From: Prunella strophiata
Taxonomy: Eukaryota > Chordata > Aves > Passeriformes > Prunellidae
Direction of reading: 5' to 3'
DNA length: 64,000 nucleotides
Assembly (NCBI GenBank): GCA_036583965.1
Contig: JAZBQD010000015.1
Span: 21,543,310 to 21,607,309, forward strand
In this document: in pieces, positions 1-12,429 of the stretch
How the letters are laid out: every line of letters starts with the position of its first letter
Numbering within the stretch: position 1 is the stretch's first letter
Program-made: the position numbers and the translations under genes
Notes under the pieces: generated by a model
Seen by the model: only the letters and a program-made list of their open reading frames with translations
What the model was told of the DNA's origin: nothing
The model's database searches: none

Positions 1-1959
1 AATGTTCTCATTTTTTCACTGTCACGGTTGCCTAGTGCTATAGCTGTAAGCTGTCTGTATCTTTGGGAATATCACAATTTTTTTTAAGGGTAGGCAACTA
101 AATTAAAAAAAACCCTGAATGAATGCAAGTGAAGAATTCAAGTATTTTTGAAAATTATAATATGGAAAATAATTATTCTTTTGACATTTGGAATTTAAAT
201 TTAAATCTGTTTAGGTCTGTATCCTGGCTTCATTATGGTATGCTGTTAACCAGACTATGAAAATTAAATCTGTTTTTGTATCTCTTAGTTGAGATGTAGT
301 AGAATAATGTTCAGGAGCTGGTATTACTGCAATCAATTTTCTGTATCTACCTAGATATAGAAAAGTGAAACAGCCCTTAGTGAAACAGGCACTCAGGCTA
401 TGCAGCTCGTGCACATGTGTCTGTGCAAGAGGCAAATTGTCTGCCATGCCAGGGAATGAGTTCACTGAGAAACAAAGTGCCAGATCTTGCAGGGGCTTGA
501 GTCTGGGCTTTGCTTTCCTGGCATTCTGCCTCTGTTCCCCCAGCCTTGCACTTACAAGTTGCTTCATCGTTTAAAATTTAAAATCTATAAAGTAATGCAA
601 AGATTTAGGAAAAAGGGGATATTTTTTAGTGGGTGAAAACTTGTTTTAATGTTATGTATTATCCTGAATATATTTAAAAGTCTTCTGGATGTGTCATTTA
701 GGGGCATGATTTAGTGGTGGACTTGGCAGTGCCAGATTAACAGTTAGATTGATGATTTTTAGGGGTCTTTTCCAAACTAAAGAATTCTGTGATTCTATGT
801 AGCAACAGCATGTTATTTGTAAGGGATAAATAAAAAAAAATTAAAAAATAAAATCAATGGTTATATAATAGTCTTCCAAACTCTGTCATTAAAATATTTT
901 GCTAATCAGGAATAAAATTTGTTTATCAATGAACTGTAATGAAGTTTTGACACAATAGAGGAAATGAATTAATATGTGGTTGTAAAACTCATGAAAGTAG
1001 CATTTGTATTTAAAATACAATTTGACATAGAGTAGCTTCATGATGATGGGTATTATTGCTTACTTTTAATCAACAAATGAGAATGTCTAATTTTTTTTTT
1101 CCTTGAGTAATAGATTTTATTCAAATAGAAAATATGTATAGTCACAGTCCATCACATTACTCCTGAAACGCTGTGATGTTGTGTGTATAATCTAAATCAG
1201 ATTTTGGAAACCAGTGGGATTTCCCATTAGTGTTTTCAAATATTGATACTCCATATGAATTTCATGTTTCATTAACTGGATTGCCATTAGTGCTCTGTTC
1301 CAAATTCCTGGCCCATTATTGTTACCAATTCAAAATGTTACTGTTTATCTCCTTGATATTATCTCCCCCACAGTTAGTGGGTAAGTATATGCTCAAGGGC
1401 TATTTTTGTGTAGTATTAACAAGTTATTTACTCACATTTGTAACTAAGGTTTTAAAATGGAAGTTAACACTTGAAGTAAGTCAAGTTGATTTTTTGTTTC
1501 TGAGGGGGACTTGAAAAATTCTGTTGGTGATTGTTTAATAGCTAAATTGAACATGAGCCTGTCATCTGGGTTCTGTATGTAATGTCAGATGCTGGGCAGC
1601 ACCCTTTGTGACAGTCTCTTGCAAAACAGCAAAATCTCTTTCTGTAAATTGTTAGTGATTTTTGGAAGCAGAGAGATAAAGTGAGTCATGAAAAGATAAT
1701 TCAAACCTGAATACTAATGCAAAGTGACTGTGTGGGCCATGTTACTTAGCCTGCTATGCATCTGTGAGAGTGAGAAGAGTTTTTGTTTTTCTTTATATGG
1801 AAGATTATTTATTTTGTGATTTCTTTTAAAGTTTTAAACCTGGGAGTCCAGCAGTACAACTAGGTCACATAAACATAAGATACTAATCAATAAGTGATTG
1901 CATCTTACCTTTGTTTTCTTTTAATGATCTGCTGTGTTGTGGCAAATGTTTCCCCACAG
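1..1959 (+). other. STK3: STK3 intron (3' part), upstream of the first exon in the window
   Basis: AT-rich non-coding sequence that ends in the acceptor of the exon starting at 1960 (a short pyrimidine-rich run, then CAG). The upstream end of the intron lies outside the window. Apart from one CR1 tail (about 690-802) I see no element here. The open frames at 211-574 and 1230-1514 are short and low in complexity, and they resemble no family I know. Confidence 0.85.
690..802 (+). mobile_element. CR1 LINE, 3' tail fragment
   Basis: The stretch running from 'ggcatgatttagtggtggac' through 'ttgatgattttta' and 'ggtcttttccaa' to 'attctgtgattctatg' matches the 3' end of bird CR1 LINEs. It lacks everything 5' of the last ~110 bases, as is usual for CR1 because reverse transcription starts at the 3' end. 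Divergence is moderate, so it is an old insertion. It lies in the sense orientation of STK3. Confidence 0.8.
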
Positions 1960-2152
1960 GATGAAGACGAGTTGGACTCTCACACCATGGTGAAGACCAA
2001 TTCCGAGAGCGCTGGAACCATGAGAGCCACCAGCACGATGAGTGAAGGTGCTCAGACAATGATTGAGCACAACAGCACCATGTTAGAATCAGACTTGGGG
2101 ACCATGGTAATCAACAGTGATGATGATGAAGAGGAAGATGGGACCATGAAAC
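1960..2152 (+). CDS. STK3: STK3/MST2 coding exon: linker with caspase site and TM phospho-motifs
   Basis: This exon encodes 64 residues plus the first base of an Arg codon, equivalent to human MST2 residues 317-380 with no length change. MST2 is the Ser/Thr kinase that, with SAV1, phosphorylates LATS1/2 and MOB1 in the cytoplasmic Hippo pathway. The exon opens with DEDELDS, so the caspase cleavage motif DELD|S (Asp322 in human) is intact at 1966-1980. Seven Thr-Met motifs follow, at positions matching T325, T336, T342, T349, T356, T364 and T378. In the mammalian protein, autophosphorylated TM motifs in this linker dock MOB1 and the FHA domain of SLMAP (STRIPAK). An acidic run (DDDEEED) precedes GTMK. 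The acceptor is tccccacag|g; the donor is aaac|gtatgt, in phase 1, and joins the exon at 12430 to make CGA (Arg). Identification rests on recognising the protein sequence; the kinase domain is not in the window. Confidence 0.97.
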
Positions 2153-3709
2153 GTATGTTGTTCATTTGCTTCCTTCTAATAGTGTGTTTTCTCATGCTGC
2201 ATGGCAGTGTTGTATCTTTACAAGGCTTTTAAGTGTCAAATTCTGTTGTTAAAACAGGGAGAGAGGGGTTTTGTGTCTCTAAGCACTCTATAATTTGTAG
2301 AGAAAAAGTTGACTCTAGTGGGAGATTCAAAGCAAAAGCCTGGTTTTGGTGCTTTGCTAAGTTTCTCTACAGGACTCCCAAATTGTCCTTCTGTGAATTG
2401 TACTGCTTGTCTCTTTGTCTCCTGTCCCACATACATTTGGACCAGTTTCTTGGAGCTAAACTGGTGTGATTATGTGAGAGGCTGCTGTTTCAATGTCAGT
2501 GGTCCTGGGAATGTATCATGGCTCTCTTTGAGGTCAGCAATCAGTAATATATTTTGCTGCAAAATGGTTTTGTAGCTCATGAACACTTAACAGATCTGTA
2601 TTTTTTAAGTAAATAATTATTTGGACATTTTTTAGAATGTAATTCAACAATGGTTGATTTAAGGCAATGATCAAAAGTTTGTTGAAATCTAACTAAAAAG
2701 TTCTAATTGATTTTGGCAGCATGTGAGGGAGTACGTAACAAAGAGAAAAAATAATTGTGAGTGTTTTTATGTATAAAAATATAACTTATACTAAAATCTC
2801 TATAAATACACATTTTAAAAATAGTTAATTTACATACATACTTGCTGATATGCTTATTGTTTGGCTGGAGACTACTGCAGATTGAGGTCCATGAATTTTA
2901 ATAGAATTATTTGCATGAATAGGCAGCATCATTAGATGGCTCTAACTCAGGCTGTAGCTACCTGATTTCATGAGGCACAATGTAATGTTTAATTCCAGGC
3001 AGTTGCAGGAAGGGAGGGGCTGTGGGGGGTTGTGTGTGTGTAATATAGAGAGCTAATATCTCAAGAGTGGAATTCAGTGCCAAATGAATAACTTTGTAGT
3101 GTTTCACAGCAAATACAAAGCTGCATTTGTGTTTGCATGTAGATACCTGATGTAATTTGCTCAAGATTGTTTGGAAGTGCAAAGCAGAAACTTTTCGTGT
3201 GTGTACAGGAAGTTGGAAGGAAAACAGGGTTTTGTAGATGTTGCTTGTTTGGCTTTTTTGTGGTTTGTTTTGGGTTTTATTTTGCTTTTCCTTTAGAGTT
3301 CTCAGCTGTGTGATTAAAAGAAAAAAAAAAAAGAGAAAGATAGTATGAAAAAACTTGGAATAAATTTTTAGGGTGGAAGTATTATGAATTAGGGTTTAGT
3401 GCAGTTTTTATGCAGCTTGACAAATCAGTCTTCATAAGTAAGTTCTGTGTAAGTAGTTTACCAAATTGCACCACTCTATCCATTCAGTTTTTATTTGTGC
3501 TGAGAGGAATACCTGTTGCTATGCCAAACAGATCAGAAGAGTGGCATTGGGTTTGTATTGCAATCTCTTAATCTGTGTCTTATTTATGTCTGCTGGGGAT
3601 GTTGTTTTTAAAATGTACTGTTAATTTCAATTTTTAATTGATTCCAGTAACAATCTGTAGTTAGGGAGTTACCTTTCTACACCTTGACATTTGGTCAGTA
3701 TGTGTTTTA

Positions 3710-3928
3710 ATCCCATTCTTCTTTCTTCTCAAACAAGAATAATCTTGGGAAAGGTGACAGGTTTCCTTCCCCTCCCTCCTGTCCCATAGATGACTGTCTT
3801 GAGCCCTCTAACTGCAGCAAAGCAAAGCCACCAAACTGGAGGCAGTTTGCCTCATGACAAATGATGGTTTCATCATTCAGCTGTCAGGCCACAGGTTTGG
3901 TTTTGGCATTTACTTGCTAAAATTTCTT
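3710..3928 (+). repeat. Diverged direct duplicate, copy A
   Basis: This segment aligns with 5338-5556. Shared blocks, in order, are 'caggtttccttccc', 'agatgactgt.ttgag', 'ccagcaaag/gcagcaaag', 'aaactgga', 'tgatggttt.at.attcagctg', 'tcaggc.acaggtttggtt' and 'acttact'. The similarity includes short indels and fades on both sides. It could be a local duplication or two copies of an undescribed dispersed repeat. I did not find a third copy in the window. Confidence 0.75.
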
Positions 3929-5337
3929 GTATTTTGCATTAGGCGCCCATTATTTGCACTTTTTACATTGAACACTAGAAATAATTCAGGAATGGGACCT
4001 CCACATTTGTCAGCTAAAAATGAATATAAATCGTGTCCGCTGTAGCTGGTCCTCTGGTTCTGTGATTCTTGTGTGTTGGCTGAAATAGGAGCAATAGCAA
4101 GTTTCCTAAATAAATGTCACCAGGAAGGGACATAAAAATCCTTGCTGTCTCTGAAAGGCAGCCACAGATTTTGTGCTTCTTTGTACTCGACAAAGACACG
4201 AGATTTTGGAGATTGGTTGCTTTTTCCAATGTACCTTCAGAGGCAAAGTAGGCACTTTCTGGATGTTTATGGGATTTGATTATAATAAATCAGAATGAGT
4301 ATCTTAAAAGTGCTCTTTAATACTGCTGAATAACAGAACATTGCAAGCAAAAGGGCTGGAGAAATAAACTTCATAAACTAGGGAAGAGAGATTTAATTTC
4401 CTTCCTAGAGACACAAAATATTTATGACAAACTTCTTACTTAATTGCTGTTGTGTTTAGTTTCATGTTTTGTTTCCTTCTGCCTTTTGTTTCCCTGCTCA
4501 AGGACAAAATAAGAAACAATAATATGTTTTTATTTATAAGTACCCATGCTTAGAGGCTTCTGGGAGCCATGACAGAAAATAACTAAAACCATATTTTTTT
4601 CACAAATAGGGAATTGTGCCCAGATAAAATTGGGCTTTGGAACAAAAAGAGGCCTGTCCTCCTGCCCCAACATACATTATACAGTCTAGTAATAAACAAC
4701 ATTTATCCTGTCTTGCTTGGTATGCCTGTGCATGCTCTGAACAGAGACTCTTTGGTATGTACCTGGAAGGAGGAAAGAAAATTAAGAACATAGGAGAGTT
4801 GGGAGGAACTTAACTTTAGGAGGTTTAATGTGGAGTAGAGGAGAGAGTGAGAATGATGGAAACATTACTTCTTTTGTCCAGTTGCCTGGGTTTTACTTAC
4901 TTTTGTGTAGAAGCCTTTTCATATGTCAGTGGAGAGACTAGTGTTCAGACCAGCTTCCTCACATTCCCTTGTGGTTTTTCAGCAAGGCTCAGTGTTAGGG
5001 CTTTCCAGTGCACCAGCAGTACTTGTGGTTGTTCTCCTCTTCTTTTCAGTAGCATGCACCCTGCTTCTCTTCTTTGCCCTGTTGAATTCATATTGGCTAT
5101 CTGCAGTGGGCTGGAAAAGAAGTTGTCTCTCAGTCCAGTTTGGGTTTATTCTGTTGCTTCAGTCTTTGGTGAAGCTTCTAGATAGTTTGTGGTTGGTAAT
5201 GAATGTATTAAAAGACGAGGACAGACATCAGGTGGCATTTGACAGCTAGAATGTAGAAAAGTAATCTGGTTTTGTTTTATTACTTTTTGCCCTATAAATC
5301 ATGAGCATTTTAGGTTTAGTCAGTATAATTCTTAAAC

Positions 5338-5556
5338 ACATTCTTCCTTCTAATCAAACATAAGAATATAAGAATATAATCTTTGGGACAGCAGGTTTCC
5401 TTCCCTGTTCTCCCCACCCCCCCCAACAGATGACTGTTTTGAGCAGCATAACTCCAGCAAAGTTGGCAAACTGGATATAGCCTGAGGCAAGTGATGGTTT
5501 AATTATTCAGCTGTCAGGCAACAGGTTTGGTTCCAACACTTACTTTCCTGTCTTAT
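5338..5556 (+). repeat. Diverged direct duplicate, copy B
   Basis: Partner of 3710-3928, about 1.63 kb downstream in the same orientation. This copy has a C-rich expansion (about 5414-5433) where copy A has a pyrimidine-rich CCCTCCCTCC stretch, and a doubled 'ataagaat' motif near 5362. See copy A for the shared blocks. Confidence 0.75.
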
Positions 5557-6261
5557 TATACGTAATGGTTGATTACAGCAGGACATGCACCATGCTGTAG
5601 AACCTACATGTTGAACCTACATGTTGATAGAAGAATTAATGAGTTGGTTTGTTCATTAATTTTTAGTGATTTCAGCATCCAGGGTAATTTGTTTGATACT
5701 GTAAGTCATTCTCTGTGATATGAGGTGTATGCCTGGATAGCTCTGCAGTGGTGCTTCAAAACTTTTAGAAAGGCCTAAATCCTACAGGTGGTGTTTCAGC
5801 TGAGAAGCAAAAGCTGGTAACACGTGTTTTATAACAACTTATGTCCTAATTGTGGTAGGAATTTAGTAAGGAAACTCAATTATGGGCTGGTTTCAGTGTT
5901 GCTGTAGCCTAGGTATTGATACTTCACGGATGTATTTTCAGTCAGGCATGTGCCCCCAGTAAGATGGTTTGCTTGATACCATATATAGGTGTACTAGTGC
6001 TTTACTCCTGTATATCTATAGAGGTGGTAGATGTTTACAGGTCTGTATTGGTTCTCAAGCCATTTTCTGTGACTGGTGATAAAGTTGTTCATTTATGTCA
6101 CTAGTAGTAGTATATTTTAAAAATGGGGATTTTTCTTTTTAAATAATGTTGTTGTCAATTCTGCTTTTGAGAGCTCTTGCAGAATGCTAAGTTCAATGTG
6201 GATTTTCTTTGATTTGCTAAAAACAGAAATAAAGTGTAATTCATCTGGAATGGACTAATGG

Positions 6262-6380
6262 GAAGTGTTTAAACAGTGCTCTCAGCACATTGTGTGATTC
6301 TTGGGGTGTCCTGTACAGGGCTAGGAATTGCACTTGATGATCCTGATGAGTCCTGTCTACCTCAGAATATTCATGATTAC
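6262..6380 (+). mobile_element. CR1 LINE, 3' tail fragment
   Basis: Shows the CR1 3' signature: 'cagtgctctcagcacat', then 'gtgtgattcttggggtgtcc', 'gtacagggctaggaattg', 'gatgatcctgatgagtcc' and an end resembling 'cagaatattcatgatt'. The copy is severely 5'-truncated and sense with respect to STK3. It belongs to a different CR1 subfamily from the copies at 690 and 9549, since it has the 'cacat.gtgtgattcttggggtgtcctg' block. Confidence 0.82.
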
Positions 6381-7509
6381 AGTATTAGTGTCATTGAATA
6401 TTTTTTTTTCCAGGGAGTGGGGAAAAAAACCCCAAAAATTATTGAACCAGTTGTACAAGTCTTATTCTCAAGAAGCAAAGGAATGTTTAGTGCTAGAAAC
6501 TCTTCCCCATTAAAAATTGTAACTTGGCTTCATAGTCCTTCAAAAAGTCTCTGAAAGCTTCAGCTAGTTGAAAATTATGTGGATTTTCCATTTAAATGCC
6601 AGTTACAGTTATTTCTGGTAAATAGGTGTGCCATACAACAGACAAAAGACGGAATGAGGCCCAACCCTGAATGAAGGCTTGGGTGTATGAGTGCCTGTGA
6701 TACAAAACCTGTGAGCTCAGTAACCACTTTGTTACACAACTCTCAGTGAAACATTTCTTAGATCTGTCCTGTGGTAGACTCCCAGCTGCTCTGGCCTAAG
6801 TAACTGATACAGTTTCTGCTCTTGCTTCCTCTCGTGGCTCCCAGTAGCCTGACCTCTAATTCTCTGAGGTGGTTGCTTAATAGGTGTGTGTTAGCAGCAG
6901 AACTTTCCCACTCATAAAATACAGTCACAATTCCTGCTTAAAATATGGCTGAAGGAGGTGGCTGTGGCAGCTTTTTATGTGGTAGTTCACTGTTAGATGC
7001 ATTTGCCTGGAGACTGAGGTCAAATTGACATTCTAGGCTTCTGCCTCCCATTTCCCAGAATTACTGCCACTGTGTTGTAGGGCACCTTGTGAGGGGAGAG
7101 AGTAGCAGTAGGAATGTGTGGAATACAAAACTTAAGTAGAGTATGATGCTGTATAAGCTCTGGTAGCCTTTGCAGCAGGGGTGAGAGTGCATAGGTAGAT
7201 ACAGGTCTAAAGAAGGCTGAAAGCTGATTGCTTTACAGCTTCTGACTCTTAATAGTGACAGAGCAGTGTATTTGCAGGAATAAAATATACTGACAGGATG
7301 TTCACAGAAGCACTTCAGACAGGAGAGCCAGATCCCTAACTTCCACCAAGCAGCTGAAAATGTTCCTCAGTTGAGAGGTAGACAGAGATCCACAGAATGC
7401 AGAAGGCTGTGCAAGCTCAGTGGCTTTTGGCAAAAGGAAGAAAGCTTTCCTCTGTAGATGTGCAGCTGCAGAAGAAGGTCCTAGTGTCCTGCTAGTCACA
7501 GAGTGAGAG

Positions 7510-7555
7510 AAAAACTTGTAGACTTTCTACTTTCTGACAAAAACTTGTAGACTTT
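7510..7555. repeat. 29-bp-period direct repeat
   Basis: The 17-mer AAAAACTTGTAGACTTT occurs at 7510-7526 and again at 7539-7555 with no mismatch. This is consistent with a small, fairly recent tandem slippage duplication. Confidence 0.85.
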
Positions 7556-9548
7556 GCAAACCCTCCACCCCAAAATACCAAACAGACAAAATACCAGCAC
7601 CCATGCCCTCCCAGGAAATTGTAGTGGGAGTCTCCCTTCTGTAGGAGATGGTCACCCTCATCTGCTGACCTTACTTGTTAACTAACAGCAGAACTTTTAA
7701 ACTGGTTTTAAATAAATTTGATATTAATATAATACTTTTCTGTTGGAAATGTTTCACTGCAAAATAATTTTCCATGGTAGATGACGCATTGGTAGAATTT
7801 TACCAAAACATGTATGGAGTGTGCATTCCTCTTTATTTTGAAATGTGTGTTGAGAATTATTTATTTTATTTTTGATATGTTTTTGAAACAGTGTCATAGA
7901 GTTGTGTCATGGTGTTGTGTTATGTTGTTGCCTCATTCATTTTATTCAGGATACTTTTTGGAAGAAACTTGCTTACATAACTATTTGGGGACATCCCTAT
8001 TGGCTGTGTTCCTATCAGGGGTATTGCTGAGGTATTTTCAGCATCAATGGTGCTCTCAATGTTTTATGGCTTGCCAGCAATTTCTGACTGTTGTTTTGTT
8101 ATGGCCTTTTTCCCCAAGCTGTCTTTGCAGCAGGCAAGTTGTAGGGATGATAGAAGACAGATATTCTTAAATATTGAACTGTGGAAAACATTTTTAAATG
8201 TGATCATTGCTCATTGAAAAGCAAATAATTAGAAGAACTGAAAAATCCAGATCCTTCTAGAATGGAACAGGCTTTTGCACAATAAGCTTTCAGTGAAATT
8301 GTGGAGTGATACTGACTGTGCTGTATAGTTTTTTGTGGCAAATGTAACTTACTGAATAGATGAATGAATTAATTGTCCTTAAGGGAATCTTTATGTATTA
8401 TACTTCCAATTTTCTTGGTTCTTGAAAGATGGTTGTGAAGATAACGTTACTCTGTTGTTCATGAAAGTTAAGAAAAGTACTTTCAGACCAAAATGATCTT
8501 ATTTTGGGGGGAAAAAAAAAAGGATCAACCTTTATCGGTTTGCTTTGGCATGAAGATCCTGAATGTTTTCTAAAGTGAATACAAAAGAGATAGGAGCTTT
8601 CACATGGCCTTTAAACTGGTAGATGTCAACCCATTCCTGTGAAACACTAACTGAACTTATTAGGTTAGCTAGAGATTGAAATAGTGTCTCTTTTTTCATT
8701 TATTTATTTATAAAAATAAAACAAAACCTTAAAAATTAATTTCTAAATAAATTCTTTGGGATTTTTTACATTGGAGGAAGAAACAAACAAACAAAAAAGG
8801 TTGAAATACCTCTGGTGCCATCATTTTGCAGCCACATTTCTGGTTTTGTGTGTGAGTTTTTGTATTTGCAGTGAAGGTAAGCAGCTCTTGCTGTTTTAAT
8901 TGGGCTAACTGACTGTATGCTCAGTTAAAATCAGAAGTGAGTTCTAAATTCTTACTTAGCAAAACAAATAATAGACATTCTCAAAGTAAAACATAGATGT
9001 TCTTTGCTTACCTTGGAGTAATTTCAGTCCTGTTGACCCAATTTCCATGCATTTGGTAACAAGGAATTCAGAGGGGTTGGTTTCTTTTATGTATGTGGGT
9101 AGTCTTCTATTGCATATATAAGGAAGATATTTATAAATAGTTTTAAAAATTACAAGCAGTGCTTGGAAAATCTTTAGTATTGCCTTATATGTGAGAGAAT
9201 GGAGACTTCCTTACCTGTAATGGGCCAGCATTTCAGTGCTTGGAGTTTTGCACAGAGACACTGGCAATCTTTTTGTTTATAGCTATGTCTCAGGGATGAA
9301 ACTTAAGTACAGCCATCTCAACAGAAGAAAACATTGGTTGTGAAAAGCCAGCAATGTGGTGTCCTATCATTTTTGGTGCAAACAGTTTCAGGGCTTTTGG
9401 GCAGTGATCACCAAGTAATGAATAGTTTGTACTAAGAAAGTGCATTGTATTTCTGTTTTTAATTCTACCTCCTTCATACTACTAGTCTTCTCTTGGATCT
9501 GTTTTCTAAATGTGTGTTTTTCTAAAATTTAGATTCTTGCATTTTTTT

Positions 9549-10101
9549 TCTGCTCTACTCAGCTCTCATGAGACTCCATCCATAACACTGTGTTCAGCCC
9601 TAGGATGCCCAAAACAAGAAGGACATGGAGTTGTTGGAGCAAATCCAGGGGAGAACCATGAAAATGATCAGTGGGGTGGAGCATCTCTGATATGAAAACT
9701 GGCTGAGACAGTTGGGGTTGTTCAGCCTGGAGAAGAGAAGACTCATTCTCTGCATGACTTTGTAGGACCTTGCAGTACCTAATGGGGAGCCTACAGGAGA
9801 GCTGGAGGGGGACTTCTGGTACTGGCCTGTAGTGACAGGACAAGGTGTAATGGCTTTAGACTGAGAGAGGGCAGGCTTAGAGTAGGTATTGGGAAGCAAT
9901 TATCTACTCTAAGGGTGTTAAAATATTAGAACAAGTTGCCCAGAGAAGCTGTGGATGCCCCATCCCTGGAAGTGTTCAAGGCCAGGTTGAATGGGACTTT
10001 GAGAACCTTGATCTAGTGGAAGGCATCCCTGCCCATGGAAGGGGAGTTGGAATTAGATGCTTTTTGAAGGTCCTTTCCAACTCAACCCATTCTATGACTA
10101 T
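9549..10101 (+). mobile_element. CR1 LINE, 5'-truncated, about 550 bp
   Basis: Continuous match to the bird CR1 3' region: 'aagaaggacatggagttgtt', 'gagagacagttggggttgtt'-like text, 'cagcctggagaagagaag', 'ggcctgtagtgacaggacaa', 'agaagctgtggatgcccc', 'atccctggaagtgttcaagg', 'gaaggcatccctgcccatgg', then 'ggtcctttccaactcaaccc' and 'attctatgactatg'. It includes the C-terminal end of the reverse-transcriptase ORF region and the 3' UTR. The reading frame is broken, so the copy is dead. It is the best-preserved CR1 in the window. Confidence 0.95.
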
Positions 10102-10624
10102 GGCATTTGCTCTTAAGTGCTCTTTTCTGTAGTTATTTGGCATCCCTGCTGTTTACTTCTCATCCCTTCCTCAGTCCCAAATTCAGGAGATTGAGGAATG
10201 TCCTTGAAGTGATCTTGAGTTTAGTGGGGGCAAACTTGGGAGATTCTGGAGAAGAGATGTCTGCTGTCTGGTCAGTTAAATTCAACCTGGAGTTTAGTTC
10301 ACTGGATTGTTAGTTATTACTAATTTAAATATGGTGAGTAGAGATCTGGGATTAGAAAAAAATATATGAAAAAGCATGGCAAAAACTGAGAGAAAAATCA
10401 CCTAAAAAAAAGGTGAGGAAAAGAAGGTGTGTATGGAAATAGCAGATTGATTGAAGGAATCATTGTGGAGTTGAAGGAAAGCAGCTGAAGTCAAATTCAT
10501 GAAAGCTTAGAGCATGACAGTAGAAGCACACATTAAAAAATGCCAGAAGAAATCTTACTGGAACAGAAAAATTTAGGAACAGCAGAAAGAAAAGAAGCAA
10601 TAAATTGACATGCAATCTTTGCTT

Positions 10625-11157
10625 TTATCAAGAATAGTGTGGCCAGCAGGTCCAGGGCAGTGATTGTCCCCCTCTGCTGAGCCCTGGGGGGGGTCACACC
10701 TTGAATCCTGTGGTCAGTTTTGTGTCCCTCATTTCCAGAAGGACATTGAGATGCTGGAGTGTGTCCAGAGAGGGGCAACAGAGCTGGTGAAGGGTCTGGA
10801 GCCCACTTGGGGATGACCATATTGCTCTCCACAACCTGAAAGGAGGTTGTAGCCAGCTGGGGGTTGGTCTCTTCTGCCATGTCTCAAGTGAAAGGAAGAG
10901 AGAAAATGGCCTTAGGTTTTGCCAGGGGAGATTCAGATTAGATATTTGAATTTTTTTTGCACAGAAAAAGTGAGTAAGCATTGGAATGGGCTGCCCAGGG
11001 AGGTGGTAGGGGGCAACATCTCTGGAATGCCTGGAAGTGTCAAGAAGTGTCTGGATGTGGCACTTGGGGTATGGCTTGTGGTGATTATGGTGTTTCTAGG
11101 TCAGTGGTTGGACTAGATGATCTTGAATGTCTCTTCTGGCCTTGATGAGTCTGTGAA
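10625..11157 (+). mobile_element. CR1 LINE, 5'-truncated, about 530 bp
   Basis: A second CR1 only about 520 bp after the previous one and in the same orientation, but of another subfamily: 'aggtccagggcagtgattgt', 'agaaggacattgagatgctg', 'gagtgtgtccagagaggggc', 'gaatgggctgcccagggagg', 'gtggcacttggggtatggct' and 'gttggactagatgatcttga'. The end is near 'tgatgagtctgtgaa'. No intact frame remains. Confidence 0.92.
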
Positions 11158-12429
11158 AAGATGGCAGTACACAAATAAACATTAATGAAAAAATAGGCTG
11201 CTATTAGCCATGCAGCAAAACTAGAATGAATTAGAAAATCTTTAGACAAAGGAGATGGAAAGAGATGATGAAATAAGAAGTGGAAGAGAGGGAAAAAACC
11301 CACCTAGTGAATGATTAAAAACAAATGTGAAGCCAGATAAGATTAACAAGTCCAAGTAATCATGTAAAACACAAGCTCAAAATATATTTTCACTTTACCT
11401 TTTCACTCGTTAAAACAAATATATCAAATAAAAATCCCTATTACTTTGTTATGCTTGTGATTTAAATGTATAGTTTTGTCTGATTTTTGGTGTTAGATTT
11501 CCCCCCCATCTTAGTTATTTATCTCTCATCCTGTTTCATATTTTTTTTTTGTGGAAATATATTTTATCTATATTCATGTCAAATGTGTTACACTTCCAGC
11601 AAGTGACATGACACATTTCATGAGTCAGTGATATGCAGAATATGGTCTCTGAGGTGACAGTTACATTTATTTATTATGCTATTTAGTAATGAATTTGCTT
11701 TGAAATCCCACAAATGAAAACAAATTTCAATTATTTAGGACTGAAAATTATATTTTTTTTTACATTTAGTTTTGTGAAAAGGATAAAAGAGCAGCAGTTC
11801 ATGCTGATCCCTATGTGCTTCATAAAGCTTTTGCAGCTGTTTTATGATGACATAAAATCCCCCAGGATATGGAGACAGGGTGCTTTGCAACCATCTGTAG
11901 AGGGTGATCCCTGTTTTTTTCTGGGAATATTAATTGGTACTTAAGTAAATTAAGCAGCATCTAGACACAATTTGTGTAGGTGTATTTTGCAAGTTCTTTT
12001 TCTAAATAATTACTAAATCCCACCTTTAGTCAAACTCTGTTCCTATTCTACAAGTGCCTGTGGACCAGGCCTTGAAGTTAGGGGCATTCAGCACCCAAAG
12101 GGATGCTTAGCACCTCATGTTGTTCAGTCTCTATAACAACAAATTAATATTGCATGAAGTAACTTCTCATATTATTTGTGTGTGCAACACTGAAATGTCT
12201 TGAACATTTCTCCACATTGTATCTTACTACAAAAATATCATATTTTGACTATGAGCTTTTATGCCAAAGATCCTCAGGGGACAAACAGAGGCTTGCATCA
12301 CATACAGATGACTGTATTAGTTTCTGCAAACCCCAGGAATATTAATTAGTGAAGTTTAGTTTATGGTGCATTAATTCTTTAATCTTTGAATAGCTTTTTT
12401 ACCTTTTTGTCTCTTTTCTTTCAACTAAG

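Larger units (their letters stand above)
2153..12429 (+). other. STK3: STK3 intron, about 10.3 kb
   Basis: Intron with a GTATGT donor at 2153 and an acceptor ending in caactaag before 12430. It contains three + strand CR1 fragments (6.26, 9.55 and 10.63 kb), a pair of diverged direct duplicates (about 3.71-3.93 and 5.34-5.56 kb), a 29-bp-period direct repeat (7.51 kb) and scattered A/T runs. The rest is unremarkable AT-rich sequence. The open frames at 4847-5249, 7814-8170 and elsewhere show no splice context or family resemblance. Confidence 0.9.
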
